Source: Alphaproteobacteria bacterium GM202ARS2
GTDB lineage: Bacteria; Pseudomonadota; Alphaproteobacteria; GM7ARS4
Assembly (NCBI GenBank): GCA_014323835.1
Contig: JACONH010000010.1
Span: 47,265 to 100,866, forward strand
Direction of reading: 5' to 3'
DNA: 53,602 bases
Shown here piece by piece: positions 7,430 through 17,086 of the stretch; position 1 is the first letter of the stretch, and each line of letters starts with the position of its first letter. The notes beneath the pieces were generated by a model, which did not search any database, had not been told where the DNA came from, and worked only from the letters and a program-made list of their open reading frames with translations. The translations under genes and the position numbers were made by a program.

Positions 7430-8818
7430 TTAGAGACGCGCAGCAGCCGCAGCTCTCGTCAACGCCTCGTTCAACGTTGGATGTGCCTGACACTGCATCG
7501 CTATGTCTTGACAGCTGGCAGAAAACCGCAAAGCAGCCACTGCCTCTGCCAGCACAGTGCCGACTTCTGCCCCCATCATGTGGACGCCCACCACGCTGTC
7601 CCGCTCATCTCGTAGCACTTTGACGAATCCTTCGTCTGCGCCCATCGCCACCGCGCGCCCATTGGCACGGAAGTGTGCCACACCCTTACCATAAGCCTTC
7701 TTGTCGGCTTTAAGGGCATCCTCGCCCACACCCACACAAGCAACCTCAGGGTGCGTATACACCACACACGGAATATGCTGAGGCAGAAGCCGCTCGGTTG
7801 TGCCACCGCTCATCGCCCGCACCGCAATACGCGCCTCACTATCGGCTTTGTGGGCAAGCATCAGCCCACCCACAACGTCACCAATAGCCCAAATGCCCGC
7901 AACCGACGTGCGCATCGTCTCGTCCACAACGATGAATCCGCGCTCGTCACGCACAACCCCCAGCTCGTCCAAGCCCAACCCTTCACAACAAGGCTTACGT
8001 CCCACCGCCACAAGAATATGCGACACATCGAGGGTGCGTGTTGTGTCTTTTTCTTTCAGTTTCAATCGATAACCACCTTTGACCTTGTCGTATCCCTGCA
8101 CTGTCGTCTGCAAGAGCATATCGAGCCCCTGTTGCTGCAAGGCACGCCGCAAAGCAACACGTATATCGCCATCCATCGTCATAAGAATGTCGTCCATCTG
8201 CTCGATGATCGAGACCTGTGCGCCGAGACGCCGCCACACCGAACCCAGCTCCAAACCAATATACCCCCCGCCCACCACCGCAAGATGACGAGGCACAGAC
8301 GTCCAGCCTAAACCGCCCCGAGACTCAACAACACCCTCGCCATCCAACGGCAAAAACGGCAGAGACGTCGACACCGACCCCGTCGCAACAATCACGTTTT
8401 TGACTCGAAAACGCTCTTTTTTATCCGTAACAAGCCAAAAACCATTATCCCCATCTTTATCAATCTGTCCCCGCGCACAAACATACGTGCTCCCTTTCCC
8501 CTGCATGAGCGAATCAGCCCCTCGAGCAAGACGCTCAACAGTGGCTTGTTTACGTGCCATCAAGGCTTTCACATCGATGCTTGCCTTCGAGACACCAATG
8601 CCCCAATCGCCCCCCCAGCCCGCAACAGTGCGTTCATATAAATAAGAGCCATGCAACAACGCTTTCGAGGGAATACAGCCTTCATGTAAACATGTCCCGC
8701 CCGCCTGCTTGCGTGCATCCAAGCAAATCACCGACAAGCCAAGAGCGCGTGCTTCCTCCACCACCGCAAGACCACCCGGCCCCGCACCCAACAAGCCTAT
8801 ATCATAGACATCCGCCAT
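7430..8818 (-). CDS. lpd: Dihydrolipoyl dehydrogenase (E3)
   Basis: Flavoprotein that reoxidises the lipoyl arm of 2-oxoacid dehydrogenase complexes with NAD+. Visible are the FAD-binding GAGPGGLAVVEEA, the redox disulfide TCLHEGCIPSK, the NAD-binding VVGGGYIGLELGSVW, and the C-terminal His-Glu pair HPTLNEAL. At 462 residues it is full length. It is the last gene of the sucA-sucB-lpd operon (8 bases after sucB), so it is probably the E3 of 2-oxoglutarate dehydrogenase, though E3 is often shared with other complexes. Confidence 0.96.
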   Translation of the reverse strand: MADVYDIGLLGAGPGGLAVVEEARALGLSVICLDARKQAGGTCLHEGCIPSKALLHGSYLYERTVAGWGGDWGIGVSKASIDVKALMARKQATVERLARGADSLMQGKGSTYVCARGQIDKDGDNGFWLVTDKKERFRVKNVIVATGSVSTSLPFLPLDGEGVVESRGGLGWTSVPRHLAVVGGGYIGLELGSVWRRLGAQVSIIEQMDDILMTMDGDIRVALRRALQQQGLDMLLQTTVQGYDKVKGGYRLKLKEKDTTRTLDVSHILVAVGRKPCCEGLGLDELGVVRDERGFIVVDETMRTSVAGIWAIGDVVGGLMLAHKADSEARIAVRAMSGGTTERLLPQHIPCVVYTHPEVACVGVGEDALKADKKAYGKGVAHFRANGRAVAMGADEGFVKVLRDERDSVVGVHMMGAEVGTVLAEAVAALRFSASCQDIAMQCQAHPTLNEALTRAAAAARL

Positions 8819-8826
8819 ACAAAGCC

Positions 8827-10107
8827 CTACACGTCCACCAGTATCCGCTCGGGATACTCAATGAATTCCTTCACCATCGCCAAAAACGTAACAGCCTCCG
8901 CCCCGTCAATCAAACGATGGTCATACGTCAAAGCAACATACATCATGGGTCTAACCACAACGGCACCGTCCACCACCACCGCGCGCTCTTTAATGGCATG
9001 CAAGCCGAGAATAGACGACTGCGGCGGATTGACTATCGGAGTCGACATCATCGACCCAAAAATACCGCCATTGGTAATCGTAAACGTCCCGCCCGACAAA
9101 GCAGATATATCCAGCGTCCCTGCTTGCGCGGCTTGGACGTATTCAGCCAAAGCACGTTCTATCTCGGCAAAAGACAAACGCCCCGCCCCCCGTAGCACCG
9201 GCACAAGCAACCCCTTAGGGGAGGCAACCGCAACACCAATGGCGGGCTCAGACGGATACATGACCTGCGGCGAACCCTGTATGTCACCCTCAATACGGGC
9301 ATGAATAATCGGCAAACGCGCCAAAGCTTCCACAACCGCCTTGATAAAAAAGCTGCTCAACCCCAACTTGATGCCATGCCGCTGGACGAAAGCATCCTTA
9401 TATTTTTTACGCACGCCCACAACCCGACTCATATCAATCTCGTTAAAGGTCGTAAGCAAAGCCCCAACATTTTGTGCTTGCTTGAGACGCTGAGCAATGC
9501 GGCGGCGCAACACCGAAAGCGGCTCACGGCGTTCTTGTTGTGGGGCTTGTTGTTTTATCGCGGGTGTCTGTTCCCTCGCCACCAAAACGTCCGCCTTGGT
9601 TATCTGTCCACCGCGCCCTGTGCCTGCCACAGATTGCGACTCTAAGCCTTGTTCTGCCATCATCTGTGCCGCGGCGGGCATCGGTGCACGACCATTGCTC
9701 CCTTGCTCCCTCGCGACAGCTTGTTCTGCTCCTCCTTGTGCACCTTGTGTCTCTTGTGCCTTTTCAGTTGGAGGCTCTGTCGCGAGCACCGATTTTCGTT
9801 CTTCCCTCGGCGGCGGGGCGGATGGCGCCAGCGGTGCTTTACCCGCTTTGCCTGAACCTTTCAAAACGCCGCCGCTATCGATGCGGGCAAGAACATCGCC
9901 CACCTTAACCGTCTCACCGCTTTGGGCTTCGATTTTTTGCAACACGCCACTGCTGGGGGCATAAATCTCGAGAGTCACCTTCTCGGTTTCCAAAGAAAGC
10001 AACGCTTCGTCTTGCACAACGTTATCGCCTTCTTTCTTGAGCCATTCCAGCACCACCGCTTCCATTATCGACTCGCCAAGAGCCGGCACTTCTACACGCA
10101 CAGTCAT
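8827..10107 (-). CDS. sucB: Dihydrolipoyllysine succinyltransferase (2-OGDH E2)
   Basis: Core enzyme of the 2-oxoglutarate dehydrogenase complex. Domains in order: lipoyl domain with the lipoylated lysine in LETEKVTLEIYAP; an Ala/Pro/Gln-rich linker; the E3/E1-binding domain (MPAAAQMMAEQGLESQSV); and the catalytic domain ending in YDHRLIDGAEAVTFL, the HRxxDG active-site motif. The start ATG overlaps the sucA stop by 4 bases (ATGA), so translation is coupled. Confidence 0.96.
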   Translation of the reverse strand: MTVRVEVPALGESIMEAVVLEWLKKEGDNVVQDEALLSLETEKVTLEIYAPSSGVLQKIEAQSGETVKVGDVLARIDSGGVLKGSGKAGKAPLAPSAPPPREERKSVLATEPPTEKAQETQGAQGGAEQAVAREQGSNGRAPMPAAAQMMAEQGLESQSVAGTGRGGQITKADVLVAREQTPAIKQQAPQQERREPLSVLRRRIAQRLKQAQNVGALLTTFNEIDMSRVVGVRKKYKDAFVQRHGIKLGLSSFFIKAVVEALARLPIIHARIEGDIQGSPQVMYPSEPAIGVAVASPKGLLVPVLRGAGRLSFAEIERALAEYVQAAQAGTLDISALSGGTFTITNGGIFGSMMSTPIVNPPQSSILGLHAIKERAVVVDGAVVVRPMMYVALTYDHRLIDGAEAVTFLAMVKEFIEYPERILVDV

Positions 10108-12962
10108 GTTACAACCTCCTTCTTCTTTATGCCCCCCCTAGAGTCTTGAGAGCCACCTTGTCTCCACTGTGTGTCTCTATCAACAAGCGTATCGGCAAAA
10201 ACCTGTGCCAGCAGCTCCTTGCCTTCCATGACGTGACGCACATGTAGCCCCGTTGCCGTCACGGCAGAAGGCGGTCTTGCCACGCAAACAATGGGTTTGT
10301 TGATTGCCCGCGCCGATTTAAGCCCCGCCAAACGTCCACGGACAAAAGCCCACGCCCCCATATTTCTTGGTTCTTCCTGACACCAGACAATCTCAGCCCC
10401 AGCGTATTGTCGCAACAACCCTTCCAAATCGAGGGCGGGAAACGGATAAAACTGCTCGATACGCAACAAAGCCATATCCGTAATGCCTTGCTTCTTGCGT
10501 TCCTCCAACAAATCATAATAGACATGCCCCGAACAGCAAATGACTCGCCTGACATCCTGCAGCTGCCCACTCAAAGGATCCGGTAAAACACGGCGAAAGC
10601 CCTCCTGTGCCGTAAAATCCTCCAAAGGCGACACACACAACGGATGACGCAACAACGACTTGGGCGTAAAAACAATCAACGGCTTTCGGAAAGGACGGCG
10701 CATCTGACGGCGCAACAAATGGTAATAGTTGGCAGGAGTCGTGCAGTTAGCAACCACCATATTGCTTTGCGCGCACAGCTGCAAATACCGCTCAGGGCGG
10801 GCGGAAGAATGATCAGGCCCCTGTCCCTCGTAGCCATGCGGGAGCAATATCACAAGCCCCGACATACGCAGCCACTTGCTTTCCGCCCCGGCAACAAATT
10901 GGTCGATAATCACCTGTGCGCCATTGGCAAAATCACCAAATTGTGCCTCCCATAAGGTGAGCACCTGTGGCTCTGACAAACTGAAGCCATATTCATAGCC
11001 CAGCACCCCTGCCTCCGATAAAGGCGAGTTGATGATTTCGCAGACAACCTTGTCGTTTATCCCCTGTAACGGCATGAAGCTCTCGCCGCTCTTTTGGTCA
11101 ATCAACACGCCATGGCGTTGCGAGAACGTGCCACGTGCGCTGTCTTGTCCGCTCAAGCGCACCCCCACCGACTGATGCAATAAAGAGGCAAAGGCAAGCA
11201 ACTCGCCGCTCGCCCAATCAATCGCTTTGCCCGTCTTCACCGCCTCCAAGCGTTTGCTATACAGCGTCTTCAGCTTAGGATGAATCGCAAAAGAACGCGG
11301 GTAGGCAAACAACGTCGCCGCCAGATTCTTAAGAGTCTTGCTATCGAGACTGTCTTCATCCTCATTATAGTATTTGTCGGTTTGCTCTCGTCCCCGCCAA
11401 TGCCCTTCCAGCCAATCCGATGGCGGCGGTTGCCGAGACCGCTTGGAAGACAACGCCTCTCGCAAACGCCCATGCAAACGCGCACACAGCTCTTTATCTT
11501 CCTTCTCGCTGATATGCCCCTGTGCCACCAAACGCTTGGCAAAAAGCGTGCGAGTCGTCGGCAAGTTGGCGATGCTCTGATACATCAAAGGTTGCGTAAA
11601 GGACGGGTCATCCACCTCACTATGACCATGGCGGCGATAACAAAATAAGTCTATAACCACATCACGCTGGAACTTTTGCCGATAGGCGACTGCCATGCGT
11701 GCCACCCGCACCACTTGCTGCGGGTCATCGCCATTCACATGAAAAATCGGCGCCTGAATCGACTTGGCATGATCGGAACAATACGCCGACGAGCGGGCAT
11801 CGTTACTATTGGTTGTAAAACCAATCTGATTATTAATAATGATATGAATTGTCCCGCCGGTGCGATAGCCCCGCAAATCCGACAAGTCCAACGTCTCAGA
11901 GACAATGCCCTGCCCGGCAAATGCCGCATCGCCATGAACCAAAACGCCCATGACGCCCTGCCGAGACGGCTTGCCAAAACTGCCACGCTGATATTGCTTC
12001 GCCCGCACCTTGCCCAAAACAACAGGGTTAATCACCTCCAAATGCGACGGATTCGATGACAACGAAACGTGCATCAACGACTCGCCAAAACGCCTGTCAG
12101 CTGACGCACCAATGTGATACTTGACATCCCCTGAGCCCTCGATGGAGGCACTGGTCTCGGCATCCATATCGAACTGATAGAACAACGCCTCAAACGGCTT
12201 ATGCAAAATATGAGCCAATACATTCAAACGACCACGATGAGCCATCCCCAAAACAATTTCTTGCACGCCTACCGCACATGCCGACCGAGCTGTGAACTCT
12301 AGCATCGGCAAAAGCGACTCAGCCCCCTCCAAACTGAACCGCTTCGAACCCGGATAATGACGCTGCAAAAAATGCTCGAACAGCTCGCCCTCCGTCAACT
12401 TCTCTAGAGCAAGACGGGCATCCTCCTTCGACAAAGCCTCCCCCGCATCTGCACTCGTCTCTACACCCTCCATACACCCTTGTAGCCATGAACGCTGCGC
12501 ACTATCATCGATATGGGTATAGTCCAAAGCCAATGTGCCGCCATAAGCCTGCTGAACCAAAGCCACCAAAGCACGAGCACTCAACTGGCTTTTGCCAAAA
12601 AAACCACCCACATCGTAAAGATGACTATCATCGCTCGCATCGAGACCATAACACGTAGGATCCAAATCGGCACCATAGTGACGTTGCCTGCGACCAAGCG
12701 GATCTAAGTCTGCCAAATAGTGTCCTCTTGCCCGCACCGCTTCGATATAAGCCCGCGCACGATAATCGCCTCCCTGTTCACCTCGCCCCTGTCCATCTCT
12801 TATATCGGCGGTCGTCTGCTTGCCATCCACCTCTGTCGCCAAAGAAGAAAAAAAGGCGCGCCAGTTCGCACTCACGCTTTGTGGGTCACGGCAATAACGC
12901 GCATAATAGGAGTCCAGCAAAGACCCTTGCGATAAATCTAGAGACGTGTCATGCTCAATCAT
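10104..12962 (-). CDS. sucA: 2-oxoglutarate dehydrogenase E1
   Basis: Thiamine-dependent decarboxylase of the TCA cycle. The N-terminus GSLLDSYYARYCRDPQSV is typical of SucA; the thiamine/Mg region HGDAAFAGQG and IINNQIGFTT is intact. I place the start at 12962 (MIEHDTSLD) because AAGAGG lies about 11 bases upstream and this matches the family N-terminus; the frame is open to an ATG at 13013, which would add 17 unusual residues. No sucC/sucD or mdh is nearby. The divergent neighbour is the eipB-like gene. Confidence 0.95.
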   Translation of the reverse strand: MIEHDTSLDLSQGSLLDSYYARYCRDPQSVSANWRAFFSSLATEVDGKQTTADIRDGQGRGEQGGDYRARAYIEAVRARGHYLADLDPLGRRQRHYGADLDPTCYGLDASDDSHLYDVGGFFGKSQLSARALVALVQQAYGGTLALDYTHIDDSAQRSWLQGCMEGVETSADAGEALSKEDARLALEKLTEGELFEHFLQRHYPGSKRFSLEGAESLLPMLEFTARSACAVGVQEIVLGMAHRGRLNVLAHILHKPFEALFYQFDMDAETSASIEGSGDVKYHIGASADRRFGESLMHVSLSSNPSHLEVINPVVLGKVRAKQYQRGSFGKPSRQGVMGVLVHGDAAFAGQGIVSETLDLSDLRGYRTGGTIHIIINNQIGFTTNSNDARSSAYCSDHAKSIQAPIFHVNGDDPQQVVRVARMAVAYRQKFQRDVVIDLFCYRRHGHSEVDDPSFTQPLMYQSIANLPTTRTLFAKRLVAQGHISEKEDKELCARLHGRLREALSSKRSRQPPPSDWLEGHWRGREQTDKYYNEDEDSLDSKTLKNLAATLFAYPRSFAIHPKLKTLYSKRLEAVKTGKAIDWASGELLAFASLLHQSVGVRLSGQDSARGTFSQRHGVLIDQKSGESFMPLQGINDKVVCEIINSPLSEAGVLGYEYGFSLSEPQVLTLWEAQFGDFANGAQVIIDQFVAGAESKWLRMSGLVILLPHGYEGQGPDHSSARPERYLQLCAQSNMVVANCTTPANYYHLLRRQMRRPFRKPLIVFTPKSLLRHPLCVSPLEDFTAQEGFRRVLPDPLSGQLQDVRRVICCSGHVYYDLLEERKKQGITDMALLRIEQFYPFPALDLEGLLRQYAGAEIVWCQEEPRNMGAWAFVRGRLAGLKSARAINKPIVCVARPPSAVTATGLHVRHVMEGKELLAQVFADTLVDRDTQWRQGGSQDSRGGIKKKEVVT

Positions 12963-13075
12963 GGTGGGGCTTACCTCTTCTTTCATAAAAACACAGGCAC
13001 ATTGCTGAAACAACGTCTATACTAACATAAATTAGGCGTTATGTCTTATGTGGACACCTCGAGGGAATTGATACC

Positions 13076-13954
13076 ATGTGGTTTGTTTTTTTCTTCATGT
13101 TTCTTGTGCTTGTGCCGTCTTATGGGTCGGCTCTCACATCCTATCGTGGAACATACGACTTAAGCCTTGAGTCGGCATCGCCCGGCAGCGGCAAAACCCA
13201 GTTCGGCACCACCATCCGTTCTGCCGAAGGCACGCTGATTATCTCGAGGCAACACGACTGCACGGGCTCTGCCCTTGCCGAATCGTTCCGTGTCATTCTC
13301 TATGAAGACAACGGCGAGCAATGGAGCATCGAGAATGAAGGCACATCGTGGGAATCGCCCGACCACCAAGAATACCAATTCGATGTCTGGGGCAGACAAA
13401 ATCGACAACTCGTCCTCAAAAAAAGAGGCAGCGCTCAGCGCCAAGACAACGGCGACCTTCTCGTTAATTTCCACAGCCACTTCAAAGGGCAACAAACCAT
13501 AACCTTGTCGTCTGCCGACCACCCGCTGTTACTGCCTGTGCAAGCGGAACAGATATGGATGACTCTGGCGCAACAAGGAAAAACCATCATCAACACGCAA
13601 GCCTTCGAGCCTAACCTCGATGACTTGCGTGCCAATGTCAGCCTGTTTGTCGGCAACAAGACCCACAAAACGCAACAAGACGCCCTAACCCACTATGCCC
13701 CCAAAACGCCTAACAATGAGTCCCATAGTGTGCCTTGCGCGCATAAAGCCTGCGACTACTGGCCCTTGTTACTCGGCTATCATCACACCAACGCTACGCA
13801 GGATGGCGCGCAGACTCCCTTCTTCGAGGCGCGCTACACCATAGACGAACAAGGCGTGCTATGGGCAGCACAACTAAAATACGATGGCTTCAGTCTCAAC
13901 GTCCAAGCCACCGAACTTAAAAGCCTCAAAGACATGCGCAGCGACTGCCCCTAA
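13076..13954 (+). CDS. EipB/DUF1849-like periplasmic envelope-integrity protein
   Basis: A 292-residue protein with a signal peptide (MWFVFFFMFLVLVPSYGSA|LT). The mature N-terminus YRGTYDLSLESASPGSG followed by a DCTGSALAESFRV segment resembles the alphaproteobacterial EipB (DUF1849) family, beta-spiral periplasmic proteins that support envelope integrity. Four cysteines are visible (DC, PC, KAC, DC at the C-terminus), and EipB proteins carry a C-terminal disulfide. GAGGGA lies about 8 bases before the ATG. The 3' end overlaps convergent murU by 4 bases. The family call is from recollected pattern, not a search. Confidence 0.65.
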   Translation: MWFVFFFMFLVLVPSYGSALTSYRGTYDLSLESASPGSGKTQFGTTIRSAEGTLIISRQHDCTGSALAESFRVILYEDNGEQWSIENEGTSWESPDHQEYQFDVWGRQNRQLVLKKRGSAQRQDNGDLLVNFHSHFKGQQTITLSSADHPLLLPVQAEQIWMTLAQQGKTIINTQAFEPNLDDLRANVSLFVGNKTHKTQQDALTHYAPKTPNNESHSVPCAHKACDYWPLLLGYHHTNATQDGAQTPFFEARYTIDEQGVLWAAQLKYDGFSLNVQATELKSLKDMRSDCP

Positions 13955-14679
13955 AGCTCTTTCAGGCGGGCTTCCATGCGGGCAATATCGACAGGTGCCG
14001 ACAAGTGCAACCACAGCCCTCCATAGACAACAGCAAAAAGCCGACCACGTTCAGCGGCAGCATCATAGATGGCACGCAAGGAAAAGCGGTTTTCACGTTG
14101 CTCGTTGAATAGACAAGGCTTTAAGATTTGCATGCCTATAAATCTATGGGTCGTTTGCTCTTTATCGTTGCGTCCATACAAACGTCCATCTGCCGTCATG
14201 GCAAAGTCCCCTGACCCCTTCTCACAAGGCACAACCAGCAAAAGCCCGTCCATTGTCTCGGCGCGCCACCCCCGACACAAACAGGCATAAGCATCCGTAT
14301 CGTCACCCCCGTCATCATGCCAGATACTATCACCATTGAGCACACAAAAAGGCGCGCTGCCCAGTAACGATAAGGCACGCTTGACGCCGCCGCCACTGTC
14401 TAAATCGTCTTCCTCGATGCTTACATCGATGGTCTTGTTATCGTCTTGTTGTATCTGTTGCACCGTAGCAACAATCTGGTCGGCATGACGGCGGGCATTG
14501 ACGACAATATGGCGCACACCTTTGTCATTCAGCAGCTTTAAGGCTCTGTGCAAGCAGCTCATGCCTGCTATCGGTATCAATGGTTTCGGCATCGAGTCTG
14601 TCAGTGGTTGCAGGCGTTTGCCATCGCCCGCACATAGAATCATGGCTCGCTCGAATTGTTGTTTTCTCGGTGGTGTCAT
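13951..14679 (-). CDS. murU: Sugar-1-phosphate nucleotidyltransferase, MurU-like
   Basis: Likely N-acetylmuramate-1-phosphate uridylyltransferase of the peptidoglycan recycling pathway. The nucleotide-binding loop LCAGDGKRLQPLTDSMPKPL and the metal/sugar motif CVLNGDSIW are visible, and the length of 242 residues is right for the single-domain family. The start at 14679 is 1 base past the amgK stop codon; an open frame continues upstream but runs through amgK and lacks family similarity. Pairing with an AmgK-type kinase is the main argument for MurU over mannose-1-phosphate guanylyltransferase. Confidence 0.8.
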   Translation of the reverse strand: MTPPRKQQFERAMILCAGDGKRLQPLTDSMPKPLIPIAGMSCLHRALKLLNDKGVRHIVVNARRHADQIVATVQQIQQDDNKTIDVSIEEDDLDSGGGVKRALSLLGSAPFCVLNGDSIWHDDGGDDTDAYACLCRGWRAETMDGLLLVVPCEKGSGDFAMTADGRLYGRNDKEQTTHRFIGMQILKPCLFNEQRENRFSLRAIYDAAAERGRLFAVVYGGLWLHLSAPVDIARMEARLKEL

Positions 14680-14680
14680 G

Positions 14681-15694
14681 TTAGGTCTCCAAATCGAGTC
14701 CGTTGTCGGCAAACCATGCGCGCAGAGGGGCAAGGGGCTCTTCGTCGAGGGCGGCGCGTAGCAACCGCAACACCTGTGGCATATAGGTGGCGTAAGCCTT
14801 TTTGCCGTCTCGCTTTTGTAATCGGACAAAAATACCGACAATTTTACACAACCGCTGGGCGTTCAACAGGGCACAGGTGCGGGCAAAGTCGTCTCTGTCC
14901 GTTGCTCCGTAGCATGTGCTGTAATACTCGAGCAGGTGGTCTCGTTCTTTTTGTTCTAGGTTTATGCGGACATCATACAGCATCGAGACGAGGTCGTAGG
15001 CTCGTGCGCCGCGGCGGGCATCTTGAAAATCGAGCAAGCCACACGCTTGTTGCGGCGCTGTTGCCTCGCAGTGAATCAGGTTATCCACATGATAGTCACG
15101 CAAGACCACAACCCAATCGTCTTTTTGTGTTGCCAGCACATCGTCCAACAACGTGCGCCACCGCTGGCAGTACTCGGCAGACGATGCCTCAGACAGAGAC
15201 ACGCCACAAGACGGCGCATACCAATCCAGCACAAGACGATGTTCCTCTTCCAGTGTCGCGCTATCATAAAACGGCAAAAAGAGGGCATTGCTATCGCCCC
15301 TCGAGCGATGGTGAAGACGAACAAGGCTATCGATGGCTTGCTCGTAGAGTTTTTGCCGTTCTGCCCCGTCGGCAAAGCAACGGGTATACGTGCGATTGCT
15401 CCCCAAATCCTCAATCAAGGCAAAACCTTGTGCGATGTCATAGGCATAAATGGTCGGCACACGTAAACCTAAGCCGCGCAAATAGGCAGCGACACGCAAA
15501 AAAGCAACCAAATCCTCCTGCGGAAAAGGGGCGGACATCGCCAGCATCGCGCCTTTGTCTTTGTTCGTGTTTTTTGCTTCAACCCGAAAGTAACGGCGAT
15601 GAGACGCATCACCGCGCAGAGCATGCAACACACGCCTTCCCCCGCAATGGCGAGCAACAAATCCTTCTAAAGCTTCTACGGGGGCTTGCTTCAT
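14681..15694 (-). CDS. amgK: Cell-wall amino-sugar kinase, AmgK-like (APH fold)
   Basis: Aminoglycoside-phosphotransferase-fold kinase; AmgK phosphorylates the anomeric hydroxyl of MurNAc/GlcNAc so MurU can make the UDP-sugar. Motifs: RGDASHRRYFRV near the N-terminus, a catalytic loop LRDYHVDNLIH and the metal-binding LLDFQDARRGARAYDL. The start at 15694 (MKQAPVEALEGF) is preceded by AGGAG at a 6-base distance and overlaps the tsaE stop as ATGA; upstream codons lie within tsaE. tsaE-amgK-murU is a familiar alphaproteobacterial operon order. Confidence 0.85.
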   Translation of the reverse strand: MKQAPVEALEGFVARHCGGRRVLHALRGDASHRRYFRVEAKNTNKDKGAMLAMSAPFPQEDLVAFLRVAAYLRGLGLRVPTIYAYDIAQGFALIEDLGSNRTYTRCFADGAERQKLYEQAIDSLVRLHHRSRGDSNALFLPFYDSATLEEEHRLVLDWYAPSCGVSLSEASSAEYCQRWRTLLDDVLATQKDDWVVVLRDYHVDNLIHCEATAPQQACGLLDFQDARRGARAYDLVSMLYDVRINLEQKERDHLLEYYSTCYGATDRDDFARTCALLNAQRLCKIVGIFVRLQKRDGKKAYATYMPQVLRLLRAALDEEPLAPLRAWFADNGLDLET

Positions 15695-16245
15695 GGTTTC
15701 TCCTGAGTGAAACGTTGCTGCCATGACTCTGCCATCCATCGCACTGTGATAGTGCGGTGCGTTTCTTTGTGTCTGTCACCATCGAGGGCACTATCGAAGG
15801 CGATATCGAGATACTGCCCCATGGTCTGGATATGAGGGGCTTTATCGCTCCACTCGACAAGACAAGCCCCTTGTTCGAGGGATTCCTCCAACCCCAGTTC
15901 CTCGATATCCGAGTCCCGTTGCAAGCGATACAAATCCACGTGCGTCAGAGTCCACGATGCCCCTTCGTACACCTGTAACCACGTATAGGTGGGGCTTGGC
16001 ACTGTGGCATAGGATGTTTTTTGTGTGTGTGCCCATGCTTGAATGGCAGCCCGTGCCCACGTGGTTTTGCCGACGCCGACGACTCCTCGCAAGCCCACCA
16101 TATCGCCGACACGCAAATGGGCAGCAACATAGCCTGCCAGCAAGCAAACATCCTGTTGCGTGCAGCCCGTAAACAAGCAATGCTCAGCTGTTGTCATCAT
16201 ACTCTTGCCGATAGACCGTAAATTGATTACACTGGTGGACGTCAT
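15691..16245 (-). CDS. tsaE: tRNA threonylcarbamoyladenosine biosynthesis ATPase TsaE
   Basis: Small P-loop ATPase needed for the t6A37 modification of ANN-decoding tRNAs. Walker A is GVVGVGKTTWAR, followed by the family motif VPSPTYTWLQVY and HVDLYRL. The longest start at 16245 has GGAAGG 9 bases upstream; a start at 16200 (MMTTAEH) is possible. Only 40 bases separate it from divergent lepB. Confidence 0.92.
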   Translation of the reverse strand: MTSTSVINLRSIGKSMMTTAEHCLFTGCTQQDVCLLAGYVAAHLRVGDMVGLRGVVGVGKTTWARAAIQAWAHTQKTSYATVPSPTYTWLQVYEGASWTLTHVDLYRLQRDSDIEELGLEESLEQGACLVEWSDKAPHIQTMGQYLDIAFDSALDGDRHKETHRTITVRWMAESWQQRFTQEKP

Positions 16246-16285
16246 CTGTTGTTTCCTTCCTCATTTTTATTGTGCTCCTGTGACG

Positions 16286-17086
16286 ATGATGTCATACCTG
16301 AAAAAGATAGCTTTATTCAATGATTGGCCTGAGCGTGTCAAGCAACAGGGCGCGCAGCAGCTACGTAGTGCGCTCAGTCTTTTTGCTCTTGCCCTGTTCG
16401 CGGCTGCGGTTTTACGCAGCTTTCTCTTCGAGCCTTTCACCATTCCTTCTACATCGATGGTGCCGAACCTTCTGGTGGGCGACTACATTTTTGTGTCTAA
16501 GCCTGCGTACGGGTATTCTCGCTATTCTTTTCCTTTTTCGTTGCCTCTCTTCGAGGGACGTATCTACGCCGCGCAGCCTAGACGCGGCGATGTGCTGGTC
16601 TTCCGCAACCCCAAAAAAAACACCATAGACTACGTCAAAAGAGTCATCGCCCTGCCCGGCGATACCGTGCAAATGAAAAAGGGACTCCTTTATATTAACG
16701 ATGCACCCATCAAGAGACAGTATCTCGGCACCATTCACGGCAGCAACTTTCTGGGCACACGTTATGACACCTATCACCACTTCCAAGAGACCCTCGATAA
16801 TGGCGTTACGTATACGACTCTCGAGCACAACAACCGCAGTGCCTTCGATGATACGGCACGCATCGTTGTGCCTGATGACCACTACTTCGTCATGGGCGAC
16901 AACCGAGACGACTCGAGCGATAGCCGAGATATCATCAATGTCGGCGCAATTCCCGACGACCATCTCGTCGGTAAGGTCTCGATGATTCTGTTTTCTTATC
17001 GCGCCGATGAGCGCGTCACCCTGTGGAATCCTTGGTCGTGGTTTGCGGCATTCCGACACGAACGCTTCTTCAAAACAGTGCCGTGA
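16286..17086 (+). CDS. lepB: Signal peptidase I
   Basis: Membrane protease that removes signal peptides from Sec/Tat exports. After one N-terminal membrane segment (LFALALFAAAVLRSFLF) come the catalytic serine motif PSTSMVPNLLVGDY and the catalytic lysine in DYVKRVIALPGD, then GDNRDDSSDSR. I start it at ATG 16286 (266 residues); an open frame extends upstream but into divergent tsaE and without similarity. First gene of a lepB-rnc-era-recO run in which each start overlaps the preceding stop. Confidence 0.95.
   Translation: MMSYLKKIALFNDWPERVKQQGAQQLRSALSLFALALFAAAVLRSFLFEPFTIPSTSMVPNLLVGDYIFVSKPAYGYSRYSFPFSLPLFEGRIYAAQPRRGDVLVFRNPKKNTIDYVKRVIALPGDTVQMKKGLLYINDAPIKRQYLGTIHGSNFLGTRYDTYHHFQETLDNGVTYTTLEHNNRSAFDDTARIVVPDDHYFVMGDNRDDSSDSRDIINVGAIPDDHLVGKVSMILFSYRADERVTLWNPWSWFAAFRHERFFKTVP

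Noticed and set aside
7372..7430. Short imperfect duplication (AACAGCACGCC / AACAGCACCCC) at the convergent junction before lpd
   Set aside because: Only about 10-11 bases, one mismatch, no partner elsewhere noticed; likely chance.
15081..15089. DnaA box (TTATCCACA) as sign of an origin
   Set aside because: A single perfect box inside the amgK coding region, without a cluster or an A+T-rich unwinding element; insufficient for oriC.
14656..15726. A 356-codon plus-strand frame opposite amgK
   Set aside because: The minus strand carries well-formed AmgK and MurU motifs; the plus frame is low-complexity Arg/His/Thr-rich and shows no family feature.
16160..16285. N-terminal extension of lepB from 16160
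   Set aside because: It would overlap most of the tsaE N-terminus on the other strand and adds residues unlike signal peptidase I; the ATG at 16286 fits the family.
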